From positions 16,603,116 through 16,667,115 of the forward strand of contig NW_020621603.1 in assembly GCF_003573695.1 (NCBI RefSeq): a stretch of 64,000 bases of DNA, in the 5' to 3' direction. Shown here piece after piece: positions 55,476 to 64,000 of this stretch; the first letter of the stretch is position 1, and every line of letters starts with the position of its first letter. Position numbers and translations under genes: made by a program. The notes beneath the pieces are model-generated. The model ran no database searches and had not been told where the DNA came from. It saw only the letters and a list, made by a program, of their open reading frames with translations. Origin of the DNA: Papaver somniferum. Taxonomy: Eukaryota > Streptophyta > Magnoliopsida > Ranunculales > Papaveraceae.

Positions 55476-58148
55476 ACCACCACCGGGTCCACTTATGCCC
55501 TGGTCGGTCGAATACCTACCATGCCTCCCAAACTACCACCGAGCACCAGCCTGAAGTTGGATGTCCAGACTGGTATGGAGCAGCTTGGAGGAATCGTACA
55601 AAAAAAGGCCGCATATAGTAGTCTCGATTTCATCACGTTCGTCCAACTTCACCGGCGTGGTTGGACGGCGTGGACCAGCCCAAAGCCGGTCGAACAAGTG
55701 CCATGGTGTACATCGGCGGACCTTCTTCCTACCTACATGACCGAATCTTCCTTAACCTGACCAGATTGCAATATACGATTGTCCGAAGTTGTGTCAGCGT
55801 GAAGAATTGAGGGTCCCAGGAAATTCCACTAAAGGTCCCAAATTGATCACGACCATCCAATTTCACCGTCATGATTGGATGGCTTAGATCAGACCCATAG
55901 CCACCAGGCAGGTATTGGCGCGTTCACCACCGGCCTAACGTGGGCCCCACATGGTCGGCCTCCCTAAAAGAGAAGCGTGGTTTGCCAATTCGTCCAGCCA
56001 AATCAGCGTGGACGTGAAACCCAAATTAGGGTTTGCGGCACATCACATGTGTCGCAAATCAGTCTCAACCATCCATCTTCGCATGCATATATGGAGGGTG
56101 TAGATGTAGATTCAAAGGGCCCAGAGCATGTCAACACAATCACCGTGGTCCCGCCTACATACATGACTAATCGGTCAAGACCAACTATGGTTGGTCGTCT
56201 CGATTCGTGCGTCCAAACTAGGCATGGCCACGCATTTTCAACTGCAAATCGATCTCGACCACTCAACTTTGCTGGACAAATTGAGTGGCTTAGATCACAT
56301 CTTCACGGGACAGTAAGGTACGTACGTGTACGCTGGCCTACCGACAGCACGCCTGACTGATCGTCCAAGACCGACCATGGTTGGTCGTCTCGAAACACGC
56401 GCCCGAAGTAGGCACGACGTGCGGTCTTCAATTCCTTTGTGGCATGGGATTTCTGTCGGAAATCAATCTCAGTCACTCCTCTTTGCCAGACAAATTGAGC
56501 GGCTTAGATCGCATCACCATGGGAAAGTGAGGTACAGACACCTACACCAGCATGCCGTCTACATGCATGCCAACCGTCCGTAGATGTAGATTCAAAGGGT
56601 CCAGAGCATGTCAACACAATCACCGTGGGCCCGCCTACATACATTATTAATCTGTCAAGACCAACTATGGTTGGTCGTCTCGATTCGTGCGCCCAAACTA
56701 GGCATGGCCACGCGTTTTCAACTGCAAATCGATCTCGACCAATCAACTTTGTTGGACAAATTGAGTGGCTTAGATCACATCTTCGCGGGACAGTAAGGTA
56801 CGGACGTGTACACTGGCCTGCCGACTGCACGCCTGACTGATCGGCCAAGACCGACCATGGTTGGTCGTCTCGAAACGCGCTCCCGAAATAGGCACGACGT
56901 GAGGTCTTCAATTCCTTTGTGGCATGGGATTTCTGTCGCAAATCAATCTCAGCCGCTCCTCTTTGCCAGACAAATTGAGTGGCTTAGATCGCATCTCAAT
57001 GGGACAGTGAGGTACAGACACCTACACCAGCATGCCGCCTACACGCATGCCCAATCGGCCCTGCCAAAAACGTGTCCCATGCTTTGATTCGACCAAGCTA
57101 AAGGTTGGTGTTCGAGCACCTCCTAAACCCTAATCCGAGGGTCGCAGATGTGGATCGCAAGCCATCTCGTCCGTCCAACTTCACCAACTTGGACGGACAA
57201 CCTACGACAGGAGTTAGGCGACCAGTGAGGCATCACCACAATCACCGTCCATCAGTCTTCCACACAAAGTGATCGGCCAAGTCAGGACTTACCTGTATAG
57301 CCTCCAAACAATCACTCGAAGATGGCTGGACGTGATGCTATTTTAAGATGCTTAATCCGCGACTTACTCCGTTAAGCCTTAAAACAGCAATGCTTCACAC
57401 ATGCTGAATATATTCGATGCATTACCTGCATAAAATACACACGATACTTCACAAGTATCGACTTCCTAAATAACTTATTTATTTAATCTAGCATCACATG
57501 CTACTTTTTGTGGGTCCTACGATCATTCGAGACATCAAACATGTCACAAACTGGGGGATACTTACTGGGGTATTGGTCTGGAGGTTTACAGCGTGCAACG
57601 CACAATACACTATCACAAGAACGTTTCAAGAAGACATGGACGGTTAGTGATGATGGGAGAAGTGGGCAGGACTGATCGTGTGACACTAACACACGCAACT
57701 CCACTACTCCATCACTCCACTTTCTCCACTTCCCATGAGAGACGTGGGTTAGGCTCAATGACTTGTATAAATAGGTTCTCCTCCCTATTTCCAAGACGGA
57801 ACAAGACAACAGAAACCAAGTGTTGATACAATCGTATCCAAACACCAGAACTGATAGCTTACATTCTGCAATCCAGTTCAGATTTCTGATACAAGTCATA
57901 CAAAGCCAACACCTCCACAATCTCAACACCTTCTTCGCTTCCCTCCCTAAGATCAACCCCATCTCCTTCACTTTGTGACCGAAGCAAGTCTGGAACGACC
58001 ATTTCTTGGTTTAGGCCAGAATTGTACAGATTGATTTCTCGAATCACAAGCACTCCCGTGCAGTTTATTTTTTTAGGGTTTAGATTCATTTCTCATTCAC
58101 ACACCCCAAATTACCAAAACCTGCAGAAATAGTTTTCACCCATAAACA
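55476..58148 (+). repeat. 5' LTR of large gypsy element, second part
   Basis: It continues the LTR after the second ACCAC. It holds two tandem 480-base units (56100-56579 and from 56580), each made of two related halves with GACCAACTATGGTTGGTC and GACCGACCATGGTTGGTC. The TATA box TATAAATAGG (57766-57775) and R-U5 follow. The LTR ends CATAAACA at 58148. Confidence 0.88.
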
Positions 58149-58150
58149 AT

Positions 58151-58169
58151 TGGCGACCACAGTGGGAGG
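58151..58169 (+). promoter_or_regulatory. Primer-binding site of large gypsy element
   Basis: TGGCGACCACAGTGGGAGG, two bases after the LTR end. The deleted gypsy element at 33297-33314 has the same site with one difference (TGGAGACC). tRNA not assigned. Confidence 0.7.
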
Positions 58170-58274
58170 TTAATCTCTCAGTCGTAAAGTAAATTTCTTC
58201 AAAATCCGATTCAACTTTATCAATTTCGAAAAGGGTAGATCTTAGAACCAATTCAATCATCAATCCATTTCAAT

Positions 58275-58940
58275 ATGGTAGAACTCAGGTCTGGATCAGA
58301 AGTCAATTATGATGGAGCTAGTGTGGATAACACTCTCGATATTGATGTACCTGTCAGTGGAGCTACTGTGGTCAATACATCTCTTGGATCCGTCACTTCT
58401 ACCACCAACACCAGCGGAGTAGGAGATGTTCCAGTAAGTGTAACGCCTCCCATCACCAGAGGCAGAGCAGCCGCGAATCCCGACATCTCCTCAAGTGTAA
58501 CGCCTCCGGTGGTCACCAGAGCAACAGATTTCACTCCTTCGTCAGGACGAGGAGCCGGAGGGACGAGAGGAGGACCATCTCCCATTACCATCGCAGACTT
58601 GATGGAGAGGCAGGAAGTTCTTGCTAAGACTCAATCGGATATGGATACAACTCAGAAAGAGGTACTTACTTTTCTTAAAACATTAACTGATCGATTTCCA
58701 CAAGAGCCGCGACAGCCCCAGGAGCCAACAAGGAACGCATTCAACGCGCCCATAGAAAATACTTCAGTGGCGCGGGCCTACATGGACCTGATCAAAGAAG
58801 CAACATCAGATATGAGAGGTCATGTCATAGAGACTCCTACACCGGGGACTGATCCTCACAACGATCCTCCTCAAGTCAATAGTTTCACTATGAACCAGAG
58901 GCCGGATCAGGAAGCAGTTTCTCTAGGAAAGTTTATGTGA
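58275..58940 (+). pseudogene. gag N-terminal part of large gypsy element
   Basis: A 221-residue frame beginning MVELRSGSEVNYDG, Ser/Thr/Pro-rich with a repeated SVTPP...TR motif, then a helical stretch (LMERQEVLAKTQSDMDTTQK, EVLTFLKTLTD). The Gag core and zinc knuckle are absent: after NSFTMNQRPDQEAVSLGKFM the frame stops and protease-like sequence follows within 50 bases, so a deletion removed the middle of gag. Confidence 0.65.
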
Positions 58941-58968
58941 ACTTTTACACCTCTCGAAGAATCAGCGG

Positions 58969-59765
58969 GTGGAGACGTTTTGCTGTAATCAACCAGAGGA
59001 AGGTCACAACCGTGTCCTACATGTCACCGCATGCATCAAGGATTCAGAGTTCAAGAGGGTCCTTATCTACACAGGAGCGTCTTCGAATGTGATTACTCTC
59101 AGTACATCCAAGGTTCGCCAAGAAAAGGTCGTACAGAAGCCTACTACAATGACGAGCCACGAGAGGAAGTACCGGATGCTCCACGACAGCTGCAGGACGG
59201 TACCAATTCCACAACTGATGAGCTCGAAGTGGTCAACATCGGGGATGAGGAATATCCTAGGCCTATCTCCATCAGTTCGACCTTGTCTGCGGAGGAACAC
59301 ACGATACTTGTGCAACTTCTCAAGGAATGCCAGGACATATTTTCCTGGACGTATGAAGAAATACCAGATTTAGATTGGTCCCCCATCATCTACATGTCAT
59401 ACCCGGATCCAAGCCGGTTGCAGTTCAGACACGAGGAAAACGGACAGATCAGGTGTTGCATGGATTTCAGAGACTTGAACAGATGCTGCCCCAAAAACGA
59501 TTCTCCTCTACCTAACATCGACATGTTAGCAGATGCAACCAGCGGACACGGCATGTTCTCCTCCATGGATGGATGTAGCGGCTACAACCAGATAAGGATA
59601 TACGAGCATGACGAAAGTAAGATAGCTTTTCGAACTCCTCTCGGAAATTTTTATCATACTGTATTGCCATTTGGTTTAAATAATGTTGGTGCAACGTATC
59701 AACGCTCTATGACGGCAATCTTTCATTGGAGCCGATACCTTAAGAGAGCCTCCTCAAGAAGATAA
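58969..59765 (+). pseudogene. Protease and RT relics of large gypsy element
   Basis: The first frame (58969-59373) reads FKRVLIYTGASSNVITLS, the retropepsin active site with its catalytic Asp changed to Tyr. The second frame (59031-59765) reads LLKECQDIFSWTYEEIPDLD, then jumps to CCMDFRDLNRCCPKNDSPLP, MDGCSGYNQ and LPFGLNNVGATYQRSMTAIF. About 70 residues between the first two RT blocks are missing, and the YxDD, RNase H and integrase regions do not follow. The copy is dead for reverse transcription. Confidence 0.75.
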
Positions 59766-60430
59766 CAACGTCCACGCGTCATGTCGAGCAAAATCCGGGC
59801 GAGTCACTCTATCAGAAGATGGTGCATGTCTATCGTGCTATGTTGGAGAATCTGCGCTTTTGGTCATCCTCTGTACTTCGTGAAGCTGTTGAACGCTCAT
59901 CTACAACAGCATCTGCCCTGCTAGAAAGAACCAGTTCCGCTGAAGCAGCAAGAGGAAATCCACCGAGATACAACATCCTGCGCGTCCAAAATTGCCAACT
60001 TCAAATCTAGTACCACATGCATGACTGCCGCAATAATGAAACAACGTCCAAAATATTCCATATCTGGATTGACGGTAACTACATCAATGAGAGACACTTT
60101 CAGAATTTGTCTCTCGTGGAAAAATTAGTTCTGTTACCAAAGGAGATTGCACCTGGGACTTAAGAGGGTGCCGAGTTTGTACAAGCTTCCACCACGCCTC
60201 TCCCTGCCAGTCTCTTCTGATCACAGCTGCTGCCAAGAACTGTTGTTACTTGTCGATTGATAACATCCATAGATTTACCATATAACCTACCATTACGTAC
60301 AAAAGACCCATCGGGCATACAATATAGAACCATGTAAACCATGCTTGGGGACTGAGGCTCAGCACGAAGTTCCTTCACCGTCAGTCAAGGACTTCTTCAA
60401 CACGAGAGATATGGTCAATCAAGAAGCATG
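59766..60430 (+). other. Decayed sequence after RT relic
   Basis: Short frames only, none recognisable. Composition resembles old coding sequence of the element. Confidence 0.35.
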
Positions 60431-60439
60431 GAATTCAGA

Positions 60440-60745
60440 AAAGTAAATCAAACTAAAGAGGAAGCCACTTCAACGCTCCCTCCAGCAGAAGATGCTTCAA
60501 TGGTCTATTCAAGAGCCGCCTCAACGCTCTCTCCGGGACCCACGTTCGCTTCAGAATCCTGCTTCAATGCTCTCTCCAGGAGCCACCTCCACATTTGCTT
60601 TAGAATATGCTTCAATGGTCCATTCAAGAGCCGCCTCAACGCTCTCTCCGGGACCCACATTCGCTTCACAATCCTGCTTCAACACTCTCTCCAGGAGCCG
60701 GTTCAACGTTCGCACCAGAAGCCACTTTAGCATCCTCTCGAGCCG
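60440..60745 (+). repeat. Tandem repeat, 115-base period
   Basis: CAAGAGCCGCCTCAACGCTC occurs at 60510 and 60625, with the surrounding sequence (GCTTCAATGGTC..., CTCTCTCCGGGACCCAC) repeated. Shorter CTCTCCAGGAGCC units are interleaved. Confidence 0.75.
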
Positions 60746-61129
60746 TTTCAACACGCAAGGTACATCAATAATTTGCGCCTTGGTCAAGTTATGTTTGATG
60801 TACTCATTGCTCAACATACGTCTCATCCATCCTTCATAAGGGCCCAGCGGAGCATGACAAACCTTGAAGTCGATAGGAGAAGGGTTATCTTGTGGAACAG
60901 ATATTTTGAGATAGTTGAAAGGACGCGGTGAACAACTCATCATCTATGTTATACATATCTTTGAAGCTGTCAACACTCCCTGACTTTGCATCAGCATTAT
61001 CCCCAGAAAACATCTTAGCAGTACCCCTTTTATTCATCCTACAATAAAATAAAAGCGGGGGAGCCAGTACTTGTATGAAAACGCATGGGATGTGTAGTCA
61101 CGCACGACATGACATACATTCACGTTAAA

Positions 61130-61560
61130 ATACACCAAGCTGGGCAAAGCAAACAAGGCTGGTATCGGTCCACGTCGGCAAACGAGGCCGGTGTTAGTCA
61201 AGTCCACAAGGCCGGTGTTGGTCGATATCGCAAGGCTAATATCCCGTCACGCAAGCAAGACTGATATCACGTCACGCAAGTAGGACAGTATTGGGTCACG
61301 TCAGGCCGGTATTGGTCAAGGCTGATCAAGGTCACAAGGATGGTACTGGTCCACCTCAGCAAACAAGGCTGGTATTGAGCCACGTTAGCAAACAAAGCGG
61401 GTGTTGGTCAAGTCCACGAAGCCGGTGTTGATCAAGGTCACAAGGCCGAACGAAACAAGACAACAAGGCCGGTGTCGATCGAAGCAGCGATGTCCGTCAG
61501 CAAGGTCGAGGTTCGTCAAATCAGCAAGGCCGGTGTTGGTCAAGGGGAATGTCTGGTGTT
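61130..61560 (+). repeat. GC-rich tandem repeat around AAGGCCGGTGTTGGTCAAG
   Basis: About ten variants of CAAGGC(T/C)GGT(A/G)TTGGTC at irregular 25-60 base spacing. No coding sense is likely. Confidence 0.7.
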
Positions 61561-61589
61561 GGGGTGAGGCAACAGGTATGGTGTTTGGT

Positions 61590-62000
61590 CGAAGCAGGCA
61601 CAATCGGCCGCAAGCAAAGCCGGCATGCGGCGGGTCCCACTTGATCAGGCACAGCCATCCCCAGATTGGTCGAAGCAGGCACATCCGTCCCCAAGCAACG
61701 CAGGCACAACCGGCCCCAAGCAAAGCCAGCATGTGGCGGGTCCCACTTGATCAGGCACAACCAACCCCAGATTGGTCGAAGCAGGCACATCCGACCCCAA
61801 GAAAAGTCGGCATGCGACGGGTTCCGCTTGATCAGGCACAGCCATCCCAGATTGGTCGAAGCAGGCACAACCGGCCCAAGCAAAGTAGGCACGCGGCGGG
61901 TCCCACGTTCGAGCAAGGCATCCATAACAAGCCCACGTTCGAGCAAGGCAGGCATAACAAGCCCACGTTCGAGCAAGCAGGCGCATGATGAGTCCCACGA
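61590..62000 (+). repeat. Higher-order tandem repeats, about 130-base and 30-base units
   Basis: Units with TTGATCAGGCACA-CC, CAGATTGGTCGAAGCAGGCA and GGCGGGTCCCAC recur at about 61630, 61740 and 61815. From 61904 a 30-base unit CCCACGTTCGAGCAAGGCA + ..CATAACAAG repeats about three times. Long open frames on both strands here are by-products of GC-rich repeats. Confidence 0.75.
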
Positions 62001-62287
62001 TCGAGAGAAGCAGGCGCAACAGTCCGTTGAGCAGGCACATCAGCCCCACGCTCGAGCGGAGCAATCACGAAGCAGGCATAGCAAGGTCGATCGAAGCAGG
62101 AAAGACCGACATCATGTTAGGGGAACGCTCGCCTGGACGCCTCTTGAACGTGACATGCTCCAAGGACAGGACGACTCGTCTCTCCTGGTAACATCTAACT
62201 TTGTCTCATAAGTTTTATCTGTATATGTCACCATCTAATGCCTCCTCCACAATAGTGTAACCATTATGTGATAGGCAAAGGACTTAA

Positions 62288-64000
62288 TGTTGATGGTGGA
62301 TTTTAGTTCAAGGCTAAAATTATTAAACCAAATTTATGCGCTGACATCCTGCAAAGGATAGAGCCACTAGTAAGTGATGAATACCTATCCACTTTACTAA
62401 TTCATCCAGGTTGGAGCATGTAGCAACAATCTCTTATACCCTGTGAATTTATAGCGTTATCAATTAATACATGACTAGCCTTGTATTTCCTGTTCCGCTG
62501 AACTCTCATTATTAGTGCGGCATGACGACTGAGTGTTGCTCTCAGCAGAGTAACATGAATCTCCAAACGTTGATAATGAGGTATGCACGAAATAATCGTA
62601 CATGCTACATCTCTCGGTGTGTTATACTAACCCGATTGAGCATATTTGAATCTGAACTGTCCATATCAGTCTCAGAAACAATCATGACCACGCAAGTTGG
62701 CCGCACGATTTAACTTGCCTAGAAAATCCTCAGCAGGAGCAGGCTATTACATTAATGACCACCAGCGGGCCCACTTATGCCCTGGTCGGTCGAATACCTA
62801 CCATGCCTCCCAAACTACCACCGAACACCATCCTGAAGTTGGATGTCCAGACTGGTATGGAGCATCTTGGAGGAATCGTACAAACAAAGGCCGCCTATGG
62901 CAGCCTCGAGTTCATCACGTTCGTCAAACTTCACCGGCGTGGATCAGCCCAAAGTCGGTCGAATAAGCGACGTAGAACACACCGGCGGACCTTCTTCCTA
63001 CCTGCATGACCGACTCTTCCTTAACCTGACCAGATTGCAATATACGATTGTCCGAAGTTGTGTCACCGTGAAGATTTGAGGGTCGCAGGAAATTCCACTA
63101 AAGGTCCCAAATTGATCACGACCATCCAATTTCACCGGCATGATTGGATGGCTTAGATCGGACCCATAGACACCAGGCAGGTATTGGCGCGTTCACCAAC
63201 GGCCCAACGTGGGCCCCACATGGTCAGCCTCCCCAAAAGAGAAGCGTGGCTTGCCAATTCGACCAGCCAAATCAGCGTGGACGTGAAACCCTAATTAGGG
63301 TTTGCGGCACATCACATGTGTCGCAAATCAGTCTCAACCATCCATCTTCGCATGCATAGATGGAGGGTGTACATGTAGATTCAAAGGGCCCAGAGCATGT
63401 CCACACAATCACCGTGGTCCCGCCTACATACATGACTAATCTGTCAAGACCAACTATGGTTGGTCGTCTCGATTCGTGCGTCCAAACTAGGCATGGCCAC
63501 GCATTTTCAACTGCAAATCGATCTCGACCACTCAACTTTGCTGGACAAATTGAGTGGCTTAGATCACATCTTCACGGGACAGTAAGGTACGTACGTGTAC
63601 ACTGGCCTGCCGACAGCACGCCTGACTGATCGGCCAAGACCGACCATGGTTGGTCGTCTCGAAACACGCGCCCGAAGTAGGCACGACGTGCGGTCTTCAA
63701 TTCCTTTGTGGCATGGGATTTCTGTCGTAAATCAATCTCAGTCGCTCCTCTTTGCCAGACAAATTGAGCGGCTTAGATCGCATCACCATGGGAAAGTGAG
63801 GTACAGACACCTACACCATCATGTCGTCTACATGCATGCCAACCGTCCCTGCTAAAAACGTGTCCCATGCTTGGATTCGACCAAGCTAAAGGTTGGTGTT
63901 TGAGCACCTCCTAAACCCTAATTCGACGGTCGCTGCTGTGGGTCGCAAGCCATCTCGTCCGTCCAACTTCACCATCTTGGACGAACAACCTAAGCCAGGA
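62288..64000 (+). repeat. 3' LTR of large gypsy element (cut by window end)
   Basis: It matches the 5' LTR from its first base. It has only one of the 480-base units (63369-63848), where the 5' LTR has two. It lacks the 8.5 kb insertion, which confirms the empty site: ATTAATGACCACCAGC at 62751-62766. Confidence 0.9.

Larger units (their letters stand above)
46480..64000 (+). mobile_element. Large plus-strand Tat-like gypsy element with 3.1 kb LTRs (right end outside window)
   Basis: The 5' LTR is 46480-58148, split by an 8.5 kb insertion; excluding it, the LTR is about 3141 bases. Primer site at 58151-58169, gag, protease and RT relics, then GC-rich tandem arrays, then the 3' LTR from 62288. 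Ends TGTTGATG...ATAAACA. It inserted into the LTR of copia copy III; GCAAG at 46475-46479 is the expected target site, partner outside the window. Confidence 0.85.

Noticed and set aside
56003..57087. Repeated 70-145 residue frames in the gypsy LTR
   Set aside because: They arise from the 480-base LTR repeats on both strands and have no protein-family character.
61385..62211. Long overlapping open frames on both strands in GC-rich sequence
   Set aside because: They follow the period of the tandem repeats, are rich in Cys, Arg and Trp, and occur in several frames at once; this is repeat composition, not coding.

Overview
The window looks like a transposon-dense, gene-poor stretch of a flowering-plant (probably eudicot) nuclear chromosome. 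The evidence is plant-type Ty3/gypsy elements with a second (archaeal-type) RNase H, iMet-primed copia and TRIM elements, an L1-type LINE, gene-capturing TIR elements, an AP2/ERF domain and GT-AG introns. I could not assign a species. No intact ordinary host gene is convincing; host-derived coding sequence survives only as fragments (importin-like, SHMT, ribosomal protein eL31, AP2/ERF).

Left block (1-14086). Minus-strand Ty3/gypsy DNA of the Tat lineage. Reading on the minus strand from high to low coordinates: a complete 843 bp LTR (13244-14086), primer-binding site, an open gag-protease frame (10146-12848) and the first codons of reverse transcriptase. An abrupt joint at about 10037/10038 follows. 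After it comes a second leader that starts inside an LTR, at its predicted RNA start, then a second gag-protease (6518-9220) and pol (3095-6517). The two 3.6 kb units are nearly identical. In both, gag-pro and pol share one frame and are separated only by UAG-CAA-UUA, the tobamovirus-type readthrough context. On the opposite strand, below pol, lies a spliced coiled-coil ORF (1465-2462), as in Tat elements that carry extra antisense ORFs. The other LTR lies left of the window.

Middle block (14087-30336). A decayed importin-like gene contains a 502 bp TRIM (14838-15339), and its 3' end is split by a 5'-truncated LINE (15757-19174) bounded by 10 bp target duplications. Next is a TIR element of about 6.2 kb (19329-25540) that holds fragments of mitochondrial-type serine hydroxymethyltransferase and ribosomal protein eL31, plus many short dyads GTACATAT-TG-ATATGTAC. 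Beside it, 25740-27860 holds a different dyad array (GTTGCATAAC-GT-GTTATGCAAC type) and an ATG-less AP2/ERF gene. The stretch 27860-30336 is AT-rich with nothing recognisable.

Right block (30337-64000). Deeply nested LTR elements. A minus-strand Tat-like element with an internal deletion (30337-35212) abuts a tandem array of copia-type units with 2.7-2.8 kb LTRs and no reverse transcriptase (35213-45775). That array sits inside another copia-type copy (45776-46479). The LTR of that copy is interrupted by a plus-strand Tat-like element with 3.1 kb LTRs (46480 to beyond 64000). Its 5' LTR is split by an 8.5 kb element (46953-55475, TSD ACCAC), which itself contains a solo LTR of a sister family (52020-53562, TSD CTTAC). 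The big gypsy element has a decayed pol and long GC-rich tandem arrays before its 3' LTR.

How the parts work together: the gag, protease, RT, RNase H and integrase pieces are parts of copy-and-paste cycles. No single copy here looks fully autonomous; the best preserved frame is gag-pro copy 2.
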